A stretch of DNA of 64,000 bases from Verrucomicrobiia bacterium (lineage in GTDB: Bacteria; Verrucomicrobiota; Verrucomicrobiia; Limisphaerales; Fontisphaeraceae). The stretch spans positions 1 through 64,000 of the forward strand of contig JAOAIT010000018.1 of NCBI GenBank assembly GCA_026414565.1. The letters run 5' to 3'. The notes under the pieces were generated by a model that worked only from the letters and a program-made list of their open reading frames with translations, had not been told where the DNA came from and did not search any database. Below are positions 1-9,573 of the stretch, in pieces. The position numbers were made by a program, and so were the translations under genes. Positions within the stretch are counted from its first letter, which is position 1. Each line of letters starts with the position of its first letter.

Positions 1-221
1 TTGGCGGCGAATTCCTTGAATTCAGGTGTGGAGAAGACCTCAGCGTCCAGTTTTTTGCACCAACCGCACCAATCGCTGCCGGTGAAGTTGATGAAGAGCA
101 ATTTGTTTTCCTTTTTGGCCTGGTTGAGGGCGGCATTGAAATCAGTGACCCAGTTCAATTCTGCGGCACCGAGCCAGCCGGCCACGAGCAGGGTTGCCAG
201 TGCGAGGATTATTTTTTTCAT
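1..221 (-). CDS. Thioredoxin-like periplasmic protein, C-terminus outside the window
   Basis: Read on the minus strand, an ATG at 219-221 opens a frame that stays open to the window edge (73 codons). The N-terminus is a signal peptide: MKK followed by a hydrophobic stretch ending near GWLGAAE. After it come a short helix, the segment NKLLFINFTGSDW and the motif WCGWCKKL. A CxxC motif after a beta strand ending in FTGSDW is typical of the thioredoxin_7 group of exported thioredoxin-like proteins. The likely role is disulfide or redox chemistry in the periplasm, but the substrate cannot be guessed. It lies about 70 nt downstream of the GH172-like gene on the same strand. The cis-proline region that would confirm the fold lies outside the window. 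Confidence 0.8.
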   Translation of the reverse strand, partial: MKKIILALATLLVAGWLGAAELNWVTDFNAALNQAKKENKLLFINFTGSDWCGWCKKLDAEVFSTPEFKEFAA

Positions 222-288
222 AAGTTGTGCGTAAGGCTCGTTGAGTTTAACGAATCGTTCTGTTCGTAGGACGTTTCACAAGCGCCGT

Positions 289-1881
289 TTATTCAGGGGG
301 CTGCCGCTCGGCATACCAGAAAACGGTGCCCGGGTATGAGCCAAGATACTCGTTATGATGACCGTGCTCAAACCCAATTTTTGCATGTTTTGTGAAGTTG
401 AGCCGGTCGGCGAGATGGAAGCGATAGGCAATTTTGGGGGTGCCGTTGTCCAGCAGACCGTAAAGAGGGCGGGTGAGAGGGCCGCCGTAAAAGTACCAGC
501 CGCAACGGAAGTAATCTTCCGTGCCCGTGCCATGCCAGGCCGGGGGAAAGGCCTCACCGTCCACGTAGAACCGGTCGTCGCCCTCGAGGGTGGCGTTGGC
601 CAGCTCGAGGATGCAGCCGACGAAATGGCCACGGCCGCGAGTTTCAAGGAGCACGATGTCCCGGGCTTTCTCGGTTTTGTCGGTGATGCGGGCAGCGTGG
701 AAGTAAAACAGCCCGGGCTGTGGCCAACCCTGGCGGAAGGTGGTCTGGACTTTAACCTCGAGGGGTTGGTCCGGGTTTTGCAGGACAAGCTTAAGCGATC
801 GGCGGCAGGGCATGGGCCAACGGCTGTAATAGGCGCCGTTGGTGTCCACCCCCATGGTGAGTGCGTGGAATCGGGCCTGCGGACGTTGGTCGCGGCTGAA
901 CCCCCAAAACTCCCGGAGGGTCATGTCCACCAGGTTGAGACCATCGGCTTCCACACGCATGCGGAGGGCATCGGCCTTCGCTTGACCCACGTCGAGGCGA
1001 AACATCTCCAGAATACCCTGGGTTTCCGCCAGGAAGATGGTCACGGGCTGGCCGGTGGGCAGGGGGAAGGTTGCCGTGGGGCTGAGGGCGGGCCATGCCA
1101 ATTCCCAGGCGGCGGTTTGCCGCAGGCTTTCGGGGGTGGAGCTGGCCACGGGCGCAGGCAGGCGTTGGAAGCTGAACTGATGATAGAGGTGGGGGATAAT
1201 TTCGCCGCGGCCATTTTTGCGATGGGTATAAGAGTCACGATGGCCTTCGAGGGTAATTTTTAAGGATTGGGCATAGCTTATGGGCGCATAACAAAGCCAC
1301 CCGCCACTGCTTTTTTCGGCCAAACCGGGGGGCAGCAAGGGATTATTTTCAAGCCACTCCGGCAGAGGAGCGGAGAGGCGCGGCCGGGGCTCGCCGTCGA
1401 AGTAGAAATTCAATGTGCCGCCGAGGTAGGCCTGACCTTGCTTGTTTTTGCCGGTAAACCAGATGCTGGTGATGACGCCGGGGCCTTTTTCCTCAAAAAG
1501 CACCCATGCCGAGTGGGCGTTGGAAAAACTCAGGCCTGATGGCTCCACGCGGATTAGATTGCCCGAGTCGTAGTTGGCATCGTTATAGTCAAAGCCGCTT
1601 CGGAGATAGGTTTTGGTCGAGTCTGGCACCGGCAGCCAATGAAGGGAGAGGGGATTGGGTTGGAGCAGCAGGGGGACGGCGGCGAAAGTAGAGAAGCAGA
1701 TGGCCAGAGGCATCAGGCAAAGCGCGAAGCAGGATTGCCGCGGTTTAGGAGGCAGACGGAGCACCAGAGCCAATATTTCGGCCAGGAGAAGGTTTTTGGT
1801 GGGGGCATTCCTGGCGGAGGAGCGGGAGGGAGGAGGAGGCTTGGCGATCATAAAGGATGGGTGGCCCTGAGGGGAGACCAT
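289..1881 (-). CDS. DUF2961 / GH172-like glycoside hydrolase
   Basis: The 530-aa product carries the DUF2961 hallmark GTGTEDYF near residue 455, plus typical blocks such as GPGVITSIWFTG and DRFYVDGE. Some DUF2961 members are now classified as GH172, which act on fructofuranosides or arabinofuranosides; the substrate here is unknown. The first 70 residues are odd: a Pro/Ser/Arg-rich stretch precedes the hydrophobic segment MPLAICFSTFAAVP. The true start may therefore be an internal Met (for example residue 57), which would give a normal signal peptide. The ATG at 1881 follows the stop of the upstream ROK kinase by 9 nt, suggesting a kinase-hydrolase operon for sugar release and phosphorylation. 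Family assignment is firm; the start is not. Confidence 0.85.
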   Translation of the reverse strand: MVSPQGHPSFMIAKPPPPSRSSARNAPTKNLLLAEILALVLRLPPKPRQSCFALCLMPLAICFSTFAAVPLLLQPNPLSLHWLPVPDSTKTYLRSGFDYNDANYDSGNLIRVEPSGLSFSNAHSAWVLFEEKGPGVITSIWFTGKNKQGQAYLGGTLNFYFDGEPRPRLSAPLPEWLENNPLLPPGLAEKSSGGWLCYAPISYAQSLKITLEGHRDSYTHRKNGRGEIIPHLYHQFSFQRLPAPVASSTPESLRQTAAWELAWPALSPTATFPLPTGQPVTIFLAETQGILEMFRLDVGQAKADALRMRVEADGLNLVDMTLREFWGFSRDQRPQARFHALTMGVDTNGAYYSRWPMPCRRSLKLVLQNPDQPLEVKVQTTFRQGWPQPGLFYFHAARITDKTEKARDIVLLETRGRGHFVGCILELANATLEGDDRFYVDGEAFPPAWHGTGTEDYFRCGWYFYGGPLTRPLYGLLDNGTPKIAYRFHLADRLNFTKHAKIGFEHGHHNEYLGSYPGTVFWYAERQPPE

Positions 1882-1890
1882 GCTCCCCCT

Positions 1891-2853
1891 TTAGTGGGAT
1901 GGGGTTTGAGCGGCAAGAAGCAAAGCCCCCATGGGGACGGCATCTTCCTGCCAGGCGGCCAGGCGAACGGCGGGCACGGGGTGAAATGCCTCCATGACGT
2001 AGGCAGGCAGCCGGGCGGCGACAGTGGCGCGCAGTGGCTCACCCACAAGGGACAGCCCGCCGCCAAGCACAATAACCGCGGGATGGCATAGATGCACGAC
2101 ATGAGACAGGGCGAAGGCCAGGTCGTCGGCCACTTCATGGAGCAGGCGGCGGGCGTCCTCGTCTCCGGCGGCGAGGGCAGGGGCAAGAGTGCGAGCTTCG
2201 CCGCCCGTTTGTTTGAACTGGGCCAGGAGGGCAGCCCAGGGGCCGGTGAGGCCGCGGGAGCGGAGCTCCCGGATGCGTTTGTCCACGGCCCAGCCGCTGC
2301 AGCGGTGTTCCACGATCAGGCCTTCACGATTGAGGCGGAGGTGGCCGATTTCGGCCTCGCCGGGGAGGGCGCCGTGATAGATCTGCTCATTGACCACCAA
2401 GCCTCCCCCCACGCCGCTGCCCAGAGTGACGTAGAAAACAGGGTTGGCGCCCTGGCCTGCGCCGAGGCGGGCTTCAGCGAGGGCGGCGGTGTTGGCGTCG
2501 TTTTCAATCTGCACGGGAAGGTGGGTGAGATGGCGGAGCCAGTCGGCAAGGGGAAAGTCGGCCCAGCCGGGCACCTGGTGGGAGCAGCGAATGATGCCGC
2601 GCTGCCAGTCCACCGGCCCCCCGAAGCCCACCCCGAGAGCGCGGACAGGATGTTCGCGCAAGAGGGCAGGGAGTGTGGCCGTGAGCTGTTCCCGGATGCC
2701 GTGGCCGCCGGCCTCGGGTTTAACGGTAAAACGCTGGCGGTGGGCGATGTGGCCGGGGCGTCCCAGGACAATTTGTAATTTAGTGCCGCCAATTTCGATG
2801 CCGGCGAGGGTGTGCGCGGTGGATTCAGGCGGTTTGGGCGGCGGTAAGTTCAT
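1891..2853 (-). CDS. ROK-family sugar kinase (glucokinase-like)
   Basis: The 320-aa protein has the ROK layout. An N-terminal ATP-binding loop (GIEIGGTKLQIVLG, about residues 18-31) is followed by GVGFGGPVD, the catalytic-region block IENDANTAALAEA, the glycine-rich GSGVGGGLVVN, and the GEIGH-like segment PGEAEIGHLRLN with the downstream His/Cys region. ROK proteins are cytoplasmic ATP-dependent hexose kinases or sugar-sensing repressors. No N-terminal helix-turn-helix is present, so a kinase is favoured. The canonical zinc-binding CxCGxxGC is not intact here: the sequence reads HRCSGWAVD. The sugar is likely a hexose, but the sequence alone does not fix it. It is the first gene of a probable pair with the GH172-like hydrolase downstream. 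Confidence 0.88.
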   Translation of the reverse strand: MNLPPPKPPESTAHTLAGIEIGGTKLQIVLGRPGHIAHRQRFTVKPEAGGHGIREQLTATLPALLREHPVRALGVGFGGPVDWQRGIIRCSHQVPGWADFPLADWLRHLTHLPVQIENDANTAALAEARLGAGQGANPVFYVTLGSGVGGGLVVNEQIYHGALPGEAEIGHLRLNREGLIVEHRCSGWAVDKRIRELRSRGLTGPWAALLAQFKQTGGEARTLAPALAAGDEDARRLLHEVADDLAFALSHVVHLCHPAVIVLGGGLSLVGEPLRATVAARLPAYVMEAFHPVPAVRLAAWQEDAVPMGALLLAAQTPSH

Positions 2854-2969
2854 ACACCGAGGCGACGGTTACGATGGATAAGGAGGGAGAGGGTCGGCGT
2901 CGAGGCCGGCCTGTCCCTCAGCCGCAGTAGAACCTGGCCTGCCAAGGAGAAACCCCCTGCCCCCATGCC

Positions 2970-4295
2970 TTACTCTCCCGGGCCGGAGCCTTCCTGGCCG
3001 AGGCTGTCGATGATGGAGATCAGCGGCAGGAAGAGGGCGATGACGATGCTGCCGACGATGACCGCCAGAATCACGATCATGATCGGCTCCAGCAGGGAGG
3101 TCATAGCGGCGACGGCGTTGTCCACTTCGTCATCGTAGTTGTCGGCAATTTTCATCAACATTTCCGGGAGCGCGCCGGTTTGCTCGCCCACGTCCACCAT
3201 GCTGATGACCATGGGCGGGAAGACGCCGGAGGCCTCCAAGGGGGCGGTAATGGTTTCGCCTTCCTTGACGCTTTCGTGGACGGCGGAGACGGCATCCGCC
3301 ACGATCACGTTGCCGGAGGTCTCTTTGACAATGGTAAGCGCCTGGAGAATGGGCACACCGCTGCTGATCAAGGTGCCCAGGGTGCGGGTAAAACGGGAGA
3401 TGGCGACTTTCTTGATGACGGGACCCAGGACGGGCATGTTGAGTTTGAAGCGGTCGAAGAGCTTGCGCCCTGCCTTGGTACGGATGAAGACCTGAAAAAG
3501 GAAAAACAGGGCACCCAGCACACCCAAGGTGATGACGAAATGATTGGCAATCATGTCGCTAATCCCCAAGACGATCTGGGTGAATTGGGGCAGCTCTTTG
3601 CCGGGGCCAAGGAGGTCCACAAAGATGGCTTTGAATTTGGGGACGACATACACCATGAGGACGCCCAGGATGGTGACGGCCACCACGAGCACCGCCACGG
3701 GATAGAACATGGCGGAGATGACCTTGCCCTTAATTTTTTGGGCCTTCTCCATGAACTCGGCCAAGCGGTTGAGCACGACTTCCAATACGCCGCCCAGCTC
3801 GCCGGCCTTGACCATGTTGACGTAGAGGCGGTTGAAGACCTTGGGATGCTGGGCCAGGGCTTCGGAGAAGGTGCTGCCGCTTTCGATGGAGGCGCCCAAA
3901 TCACCGATGATTTTTTTGAGCAGGGGGTGTTTTTCCTGTTTTTCCAGCACGCGAAGGCCACGCAACAGCGGGAGGCCGGCATCCACCAGGGTGGCCAACT
4001 GACGGGTAAAGGTGGTGAGGACCTTGCTTTTGACGCGGTCGGTAAGGCCGGGGATTTTGATGTTGAGATTGAGATTGATTTCCTTATGCAGCCCGCCTTT
4101 TTTGCCGGGGGCGCCTTTGGTCTCGGCGGGTTTGGCTTTGGCCTTGTCCTTGTCTTTATCCACCTGGACGATGCGGGTGGGGTGGAGCCCCATGTCCTTG
4201 ATGCGGGAGATGGCCTCGTTCTGGGAGCCGACTTCCAAAGTGCCCTTGGTCTCCTTCCCCCGGGAGTCCATGGCCACGTAACTGAATTTTGGCAT
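2970..4295 (-). CDS. pilC: Type IV pilus inner-membrane platform protein PilC/GspF
   Basis: The 441-aa protein starts MPKFSYVAMDSRGKETKG, the classic PilC/GspF N-terminus. It has two GspF domains, the first opening with FTRQLATLVDAGLPLLRGL and the second with FTRTLGTLISSGVPILQAL. Three hydrophobic segments are visible, at about residues 195-220, 245-275 and 405-430. A Lys/Ala/Pro-rich low-complexity linker occupies about residues 47-80, between the N-terminal extension and the first domain. The protein forms the membrane platform on which the pilus motors act. It is the last gene of the pil cluster, 14 nt after the upstream pilB-like gene. GspF of a type II secretion system is the alternative, but the adjacent pilT favours a type IV pilus. 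Confidence 0.92.
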   Translation of the reverse strand: MPKFSYVAMDSRGKETKGTLEVGSQNEAISRIKDMGLHPTRIVQVDKDKDKAKAKPAETKGAPGKKGGLHKEINLNLNIKIPGLTDRVKSKVLTTFTRQLATLVDAGLPLLRGLRVLEKQEKHPLLKKIIGDLGASIESGSTFSEALAQHPKVFNRLYVNMVKAGELGGVLEVVLNRLAEFMEKAQKIKGKVISAMFYPVAVLVVAVTILGVLMVYVVPKFKAIFVDLLGPGKELPQFTQIVLGISDMIANHFVITLGVLGALFFLFQVFIRTKAGRKLFDRFKLNMPVLGPVIKKVAISRFTRTLGTLISSGVPILQALTIVKETSGNVIVADAVSAVHESVKEGETITAPLEASGVFPPMVISMVDVGEQTGALPEMLMKIADNYDDEVDNAVAAMTSLLEPIMIVILAVIVGSIVIALFLPLISIIDSLGQEGSGPGE

Positions 4296-4309
4296 AAGGG
4301 TCGTTGTGG

Positions 4310-6013
4310 TCAGGTGTACTTAACGACTTCTTCAATAGTAGTATCACCATCAAAGATGCTGCGCAAGCCGTCTTCGCGCAGGGTGACCATGCCCAGCTCC
4401 ACCGCCTTCTGGCGGATGACGACGGTGGGGGCCCGTTCATTGATGAGGATGCGAATGGGCTCGGTGATGGGCAGCAGTTCAAAGATGCCTTTGCGGCCCT
4501 TGTAACCGGTGTCATTGCAGGTGTTGCAGCCGCGACCGTAGTAGAACATTTTGTCTCCGATGTCGTGGGGGGAGAGGTTGAGGAGGGCGAGCTGGCTTTC
4601 GGTGGGTTCAAAGGGGGTGCGGCATTTTTTGCAGATGGTGCGCACCAGGCGCTGGGCCAGTACGGCCATGAGCGAGGAGGAAATGAGAAACGGCTCGACG
4701 CCCATGTCAATCAAGCGGGTGACGGCGCCGGGGGCGTCGTTGGTGTGGAGGGTGCTGAGCACGAGGTGACCAGTCAGGGAGGCCTGGATGGCGATTTGGG
4801 CGGTTTCGACGTCGCGCATTTCGCCCACCATGATGATGTCGGGGTCCTGGCGGAGGAAGGCGCGGAGGGCCTTGCCGAAGGTCATGCCGACGGCTTCGTT
4901 GACGGCCACCTGCATGATGCCTTCGATGTCGTACTCCACCGGGTCTTCGATGGTCAGCAGTTTGGAGTCAATGGTGTTGACCTTGCGCAGGCAGGAGTAA
5001 AGGGTGGTGGTTTTGCCGGAGCCAGTGGGGCCAGTGACGACGATGATGCCGTTGGGCTGCTGGATGGCCTCGAGCATGTAGTCGTAAACATACTTGGGGA
5101 AGCCCAGGGACTCGATGTCGAGGTTGACGGCGGAGCGGTCGAGGACGCGGAGCACCACCGATTCACCGAACTGGGTGGGCAGGCAGGAGACGCGCATGTC
5201 CACCTGGCGGTTGCCCATGGGGAAATTGATGCGTCCGTCCTGGGGGAGGCGGCGCTCGGAGATGTTGAGATTGGCCATGACCTTGATGCGGGAGATCACG
5301 GGCAGGGCCAGGTGTTTGGGGGGCGGGGCCATTTCATAGAGGGCGCCGTCCACGCGGTAGCGGATTTTGAACTCGTCCTCAAAAGGCTCGAAATGGATGT
5401 CGCTGGCGCGGTCTTTGATGGCCTGATAGAGGACGAGATTGACGAATTTGATGATGGGCGTTTCGTTGGCCAGGTCCATCAACTCGCCCAGGTTTTCCTC
5501 GGAAACCTCGGTGATTTCGCGCGCGATGTGCTCGTCTTCGCCCAGTTCCTTGAGGGCGCTGCTGACGTCCACCCCCTCCTCGCCGTAGTAGCGGGAGATG
5601 GCCCGCTCAATGGCGTTGGGGTCGGCCACCACGACGATGATTTCGCGGCCGCTGCTGACGCTGATGTCGTCGGCCGCGGTCAAGTTGAAGGGGTCGGCCA
5701 GGGCAACCTGCACGGAATTGCCATAGACGGCGACGGGGACGCATTGGTACATGCGGGCGACAGCCGCCGGGATGGTGGCGATGACATCGGGAGGGATTTC
5801 CCGTTTTTCAAGCTCCACCACTTCGGTGCCGAGGGCTTCGGCCTTGACCTGGAGCTGGGTTTCCATGTCCATGAGGCCAAAGTCAGCCAGGATTTGGTGG
5901 ATGGGCTTGGCGGTGCGCTGGTGTTCCTGGACAACTTCTTCGATCTGCATGTCATCCAGCAAGGCGCGCTCGCGGATGAGATTCAGGAAGGGATCGTGGA
6001 TGAGGTCGGGCAT
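4310..6013 (-). CDS. PilB/GspE-type assembly ATPase, second copy
   Basis: This 567-aa secretion ATPase has an N-terminal GspE_N/MshEN-like region, Walker [11 protein letters not shown], the Asp box, Walker [10 protein letters not shown] and the His box [11 protein letters not shown]-terminal zinc-binding tetracysteine (CKKC ... CNTC) follows, typical of extension ATPases and absent from PilT. The role is hydrolysing ATP to drive pilin polymerisation at the cytoplasmic face. A TTG at 6019 lies in frame, but the ATG at 6013 gives the normal MPDLIHDPF start and is preferred. It sits between pilT and pilC in one minus-strand cluster. A second ATPase of the same type begins the cluster, so the two may serve different pili, or one may be a pseudopilus or type II secretion motor. 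Confidence 0.9.
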   Translation of the reverse strand: MPDLIHDPFLNLIRERALLDDMQIEEVVQEHQRTAKPIHQILADFGLMDMETQLQVKAEALGTEVVELEKREIPPDVIATIPAAVARMYQCVPVAVYGNSVQVALADPFNLTAADDISVSSGREIIVVVADPNAIERAISRYYGEEGVDVSSALKELGEDEHIAREITEVSEENLGELMDLANETPIIKFVNLVLYQAIKDRASDIHFEPFEDEFKIRYRVDGALYEMAPPPKHLALPVISRIKVMANLNISERRLPQDGRINFPMGNRQVDMRVSCLPTQFGESVVLRVLDRSAVNLDIESLGFPKYVYDYMLEAIQQPNGIIVVTGPTGSGKTTTLYSCLRKVNTIDSKLLTIEDPVEYDIEGIMQVAVNEAVGMTFGKALRAFLRQDPDIIMVGEMRDVETAQIAIQASLTGHLVLSTLHTNDAPGAVTRLIDMGVEPFLISSSLMAVLAQRLVRTICKKCRTPFEPTESQLALLNLSPHDIGDKMFYYGRGCNTCNDTGYKGRKGIFELLPITEPIRILINERAPTVVIRQKAVELGMVTLREDGLRSIFDGDTTIEEVVKYT

Positions 6014-6025
6014 AGGCAACGCAAA

Positions 6026-7168
6026 CTAGGCGGTGGGGGCCGTGGCCGTGGCGGCGGGGGCGGTGCCGGCGCGGGCGGCCTCGGCGGCCTTGGCGATGTC
6101 GTATTCCTGGAGTTTTTGCATCATGGTAACGGGGTCCTGGCACTTATTGATGACCTCCTCACGGGCAATGATGCCCTGCATGTATTTTTCCATGAGGTAG
6201 CCGTCGAGGGTGACCATGCCGTATTTGGCGCCGGTTTGGATGTCGGAGGCGATGCGGAAGGTTTTGTTGTCGCGGATCAGGGCGGCAATGGCGGGGGTGT
6301 TGATCATGATTTCATACACCGCCACGCGCCCGGGCTTGTCGCAACGCGGGATGAGCAACTGGGAGATGACCGCCTGCAGCACGGTGGAGAGCTGGATGCG
6401 GATCATTTCCTGCTGGTTCATGGGGAAGGCGTTGACGATACGGTCGATGGTTTTGGCGGCGCCGGTGGTGTGCAGGGTGCCGAAGACCAGGTGGCCGGTT
6501 TCGGCGGCGGTGATGGCGGCCTCGATGGTTTCGAGGTCGCGCATTTCGCCGACGAGGATGATGTCGGGGTCCTGGCGGAGGACGCGGCGCAGGGCCTCGG
6601 CGAAACTGGGGACGTCCACGTGCACCTCGCGCTGGGTGACAATGGCCTTTTTGTGGTAGTGGTAATACTCGATGGGGTCTTCGATGGTGACGATGTGGGC
6701 GTCATCCCGCTCCTGGTTGATGATGTCAATCATGGAGGCGAGGGTGGTGGATTTGCCCGAGCCGGTGGGGCCGGTGACGAGGATGAGGCCGCGCGGTTTG
6801 TAGAGGAGGGTCATGATGGTCTGCCGCGGGAGGCCGATCTGCTCGAGGGTAAGGAGTTTGTTGGGGATCTGGCGCAGCACCAGGGCGAACTGGCCGCGCT
6901 CCTTGAACACGGAAACACGGAAGCGCGCCATGTCGCCAAAGGCGAAACCGAAGTCGGCGGTGCCGTTTTCGCGGACCTGCTGGATGTGGTCATCGGAGGA
7001 GATGCTGCGCATGAGCTCCTCGGTGTCTTCGTTGGTGCAGGGGGGGCCTTCGACGCGATGAAGGATGCCGTGCAGGCGAATGACGGGGGGCACCCCGACA
7101 CGGATGTGCAGGTCGGAGGCTCCTTCGGAGACCACCAACTGCAGGAGATCGGACATCTGATAGGACAT
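6026..7168 (-). CDS. pilT: Type IV pilus retraction ATPase PilT
   Basis: The 380-aa product starts [21 protein letters not shown], the usual PilT opening. It has Walker [10 protein letters not shown], the [14 protein letters not shown] Walker B, and the PilT-type FGTLHT his-box region followed by ARIG-like regulatory helices. The zinc tetracysteine of PilB is missing, as expected for a retraction motor. PilT depolymerises pili and powers twitching. The C-terminus carries a short Ala/Thr/Pro-rich tail (last about 20 residues), slightly longer than usual. The frame stays open upstream of 7168, but only this ATG gives the conserved N-terminus. It is flanked on both sides by PilB-type ATPases on the same strand. 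Confidence 0.93.
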   Translation of the reverse strand: MSYQMSDLLQLVVSEGASDLHIRVGVPPVIRLHGILHRVEGPPCTNEDTEELMRSISSDDHIQQVRENGTADFGFAFGDMARFRVSVFKERGQFALVLRQIPNKLLTLEQIGLPRQTIMTLLYKPRGLILVTGPTGSGKSTTLASMIDIINQERDDAHIVTIEDPIEYYHYHKKAIVTQREVHVDVPSFAEALRRVLRQDPDIILVGEMRDLETIEAAITAAETGHLVFGTLHTTGAAKTIDRIVNAFPMNQQEMIRIQLSTVLQAVISQLLIPRCDKPGRVAVYEIMINTPAIAALIRDNKTFRIASDIQTGAKYGMVTLDGYLMEKYMQGIIAREEVINKCQDPVTMMQKLQEYDIAKAAEAARAGTAPAATATAPTA

Positions 7169-7223
7169 AACGCTTACGAGCTTCTCAAGTCGGTTGTGTG
7201 AACACCAGGGGCATGGGTTAGGT

Positions 7224-8945
7224 TTAATCCACGTCGGCCAGCGTGGCGCGGATGACTTCTTCCGGGGTGGTAAGCCCGGCCAGCACCTTGCGGGTGCCGT
7301 CTTCACGCAGGGTGCGCATGCCGGTCTCGCGCGCCCGGGCGCGGAGGATGGAAGCCTGGACCTTTTCGTAGATCAGCTTGCGGGCTTCATCGTCCACCAC
7401 AAAAATCTCGAAAATGCCCATGCGCCCCCGGTAACCGGTTTTATTACAATCGCCGCAGCCGCGGCCCTTGAGGAAATTGGCGCCGGGGGTGTTGGGGTCG
7501 AGGTTGAGGACGCGGCGCTCGTGTTCCGTGGGGTCGTAGGGGGCGGCGCAGCGTTTGCAGACTTTGCGGACGAGGCGCTGGGCCATGATGGCGCGGGTGG
7601 AGGAGGCGACAAGGAATGGTTTGACGCCGATGTCAATCAAGCGCGTCACGGCGCTGGGGGCGTCGTTGGTGTGCAGGGTGCTGAAGACCAGGTGACCGGT
7701 GAGGGAGGCGTTAATGGCAATGGAGGCGGTTTCGAGGTCGCGGATCTCACCAATCATGATGATGTTGGGCGCCTGGCGCAGCATGGCACGCAGGGCGGCG
7801 GCGAAGGTCAGGCCGACGACTTCATTGACCTGCACCTGGTTGATGCCGCTGAGGAGGTATTCCACCGGGTCTTCCACCGTGATGATCTTGCGGTCGGGGC
7901 GGTTGATGAAATTGAGCACGGAGTACAAGGTGGTGGTCTTGCCGGAGCCGGTGGGGCCAGTGACCAGGATGATGCCGTCGGGGAGGCCGATGAGGCGCTC
8001 GAAGGTTTGCTGGTCGTCGGTGAAAAAGCCCAGTTCCGGGAGGCCAAGGCGCAACCCTTCCTTGTCCAGGATACGCATGACGATGCTTTCCCCGTGGTTG
8101 GTGGGGATGCAGGAGACGCGGAGGTCAATCATCTTGCCGCCGACGGAGGTCTGGATGCGGCCGTCCTGGGGGATGCGCCGCTCGGCGATGGACATGTTGG
8201 ACATGATTTTGATGCGGCTGATGATGGAGGCCTGGAGCTTTTTCGGGGGGCCTTTGATTTCATGCAGCACACCATCAATGCGGTAGCGGACGCGGAAGGA
8301 CTTGGAGAGGGGTTCGAGGTGGATGTCCGAGGCGCGCATTTTGAAGGCCTCGACGATCATGTTGTTGACCAGGCGGATGATGGGGGCATCGGATTCGACG
8401 ACGGAGCCGTCGTCTTCGCCCGCGGCCTTGGTCATGGCCTGCACCGCCACATCCCCTTCGGTGATGTTTTGGATCATCATCCCCACCTGATCGTCCTCGG
8501 CGCCGTAGTACTTGGAGAGGGCGGCGTCAATCTCGGCATCGGAGGCCACTTTGACCTCGATTTCCATCTTCAAGGCATGGTGGAGGGCGTCGATGGTATC
8601 GAGGTCGGAGGGGTCGGAGAGGGCCACGGCCATGGTGTTGCCGTGTTTGTAAATGGGGATGGCGCGGTAGCGTTTGGCGAGGTCACGGCGCAGGGAGGAA
8701 ATGACACTGTCCTCAATGCGCAGGTCCGCCAGTTGCACCACTTCGGCGCCGAAATACACGGCTTTGGCGTTGGTGACATCCTGGGGGGTAATCCACCGGC
8801 GCGCCAGGAGTGTATCCACCACGCCGGCGCCACCGGCTTCCGCTTCCTGCCGGGCTTGAGCCACCTGGTCATGGGTCACAACGCCCATGTCCATGAGCAG
8901 GTCCAATAAATAATCGTCTTTGGCAGCCACAAAATTGGTTGTCAC
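7224..8945 (-). CDS. pilB: PilB/GspE-type assembly ATPase, first copy
   Basis: The 573-aa (or 583-aa) extension ATPase has an N-terminal MshEN-like domain, Walker [11 protein letters not shown], Walker [13 protein letters not shown], His box STLHTNDAP, and zinc cysteines CKRC plus CGDC near the C-terminus. It should drive pilus assembly. No ATG fits: a GTG at 8945 preceded by AGAAAGG gives [17 protein letters not shown], and another in-frame GTG lies at 8975. The first is preferred. It is the first gene of the pil cluster and has a good minus-strand promoter at 9001-9030. The copy downstream of pilT is a clear paralogue with a different N-terminal domain. Which of the two is the true PilB cannot be decided from sequence. 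Confidence 0.9.
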   Translation of the reverse strand: MTTNFVAAKDDYLLDLLMDMGVVTHDQVAQARQEAEAGGAGVVDTLLARRWITPQDVTNAKAVYFGAEVVQLADLRIEDSVISSLRRDLAKRYRAIPIYKHGNTMAVALSDPSDLDTIDALHHALKMEIEVKVASDAEIDAALSKYYGAEDDQVGMMIQNITEGDVAVQAMTKAAGEDDGSVVESDAPIIRLVNNMIVEAFKMRASDIHLEPLSKSFRVRYRIDGVLHEIKGPPKKLQASIISRIKIMSNMSIAERRIPQDGRIQTSVGGKMIDLRVSCIPTNHGESIVMRILDKEGLRLGLPELGFFTDDQQTFERLIGLPDGIILVTGPTGSGKTTTLYSVLNFINRPDRKIITVEDPVEYLLSGINQVQVNEVVGLTFAAALRAMLRQAPNIIMIGEIRDLETASIAINASLTGHLVFSTLHTNDAPSAVTRLIDIGVKPFLVASSTRAIMAQRLVRKVCKRCAAPYDPTEHERRVLNLDPNTPGANFLKGRGCGDCNKTGYRGRMGIFEIFVVDDEARKLIYEKVQASILRARARETGMRTLREDGTRKVLAGLTTPEEVIRATLADVD

Positions 8946-9000
8946 TGCCGCCGGGCCTTTCTGGGGGACTCCCACCGGCGGCGTATGGAGTTCTGATAAA

Positions 9001-9030
9001 ACTGTATCCGTGAAACCGGGGCAAAGTCAA
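9001..9030 (-). promoter_or_regulatory. Putative sigma70 promoter of the pil cluster
   Basis: On the minus strand TTGACT (9025-9030) and TACAGT (9001-9006) are separated by 18 nt, about 55 nt upstream of the preferred GTG start of the first pilB-like gene. This is a match to consensus by eye and is untested. Confidence 0.45.
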
Positions 9031-9220
9031 CATGGGCGCGGAAAAAAACGTGCCGAGGCGAGGGAAACCCGGGCTGTGCGGAGCTTGATGAGGGGGCTTT
9101 TTTCCAGATTTCGCCTGCCGGGGTGTTTCCCCGCAGCGGGCTGATGGGGAGGGGGGCATGGTTGGCGACTAGAGGGTGCGAAGGTGCGGTTGCCGGGAGG
9201 CGTTTCCGGCGCATTTTCGT

Positions 9221-9249
9221 TTGCGAAAGCTGCCCTTTGCCGTTACTGT
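9221..9249 (+). promoter_or_regulatory. Putative promoter, possibly giving a leaderless transcript
   Basis: TTGCGA (9221-9226), a 17-nt spacer and TACTGT (9244-9249) lie immediately before the ATG at 9256. Only six bases separate the -10-like hexamer from the start codon, so transcription would begin at or next to the A of the ATG. No Shine-Dalgarno sequence is visible. Confidence 0.35.
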
Positions 9250-9255
9250 GCGCCA

Positions 9256-9528
9256 ATGGCGAGTCAACCGGCCAAAAAGAAGAGAAAAAAAGCCCTCCTG
9301 CTGGGGGTGGGACTGGACAGCGATGGTCACAAACGGGTGACCACGGGGCCGAACTTTGCCCTGGTGGGGGGGACGGAGGAGACCCATGAGGCCATGACCG
9401 AGAAGGCCATCAAAATCAATGAAAAGCTGGCGCGGCGGGGGAAGACGCTGGATGACGTGAGCCGCGAGGAATTTGATGACATTGCGCACGAGGTGGGGTT
9501 GAAGAAACTTGAACCACCGCAGAATTAA
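9256..9528 (+). CDS. Small conserved protein of unknown function
   Basis: The 90-aa protein begins MASQPAKKKRKKALLLGVGLD, a lysine-rich start. It continues with the block DGHKRVTTGPNFALVGGTEETHEAM and a helical C-terminus (TEKAIKINEKLARRGKTLDDVSREEFDDIAHEV). No signal peptide or catalytic motif is visible. I believe similar small proteins, with the GVGLD...DGHKR...FxLVGGxEETHExM pattern, are widespread in Verrucomicrobia and Planctomycetes without a known function; this is from memory and unverified. The basic N-terminus could bind nucleic acid. The ATG at 9256 is preferred because the frame upstream has no family-like residues and a promoter-like element abuts it. It converges on the PAS receptor gene. 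Confidence 0.75.
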   Translation: MASQPAKKKRKKALLLGVGLDSDGHKRVTTGPNFALVGGTEETHEAMTEKAIKINEKLARRGKTLDDVSREEFDDIAHEVGLKKLEPPQN

Positions 9529-9573
9529 TTAGGCACGGCTGGAATGCCGCCCAAGCAGCGGGCGGAATGGAGC

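Noticed and set aside
4304-7201. A 965-aa open frame antisense to the pil ATPase genes, rich in Gly, Asp and His
   Set aside because: It is the antisense shadow of pilT and the second pilB in GC-rich DNA; composition is low-complexity and no domain is recognisable.
7194-8909. A 571-aa plus-strand open frame over the first pilB-like gene
   Set aside because: Same antisense bias; no start site, no homology-like motif, and the opposite strand is a clear ATPase.
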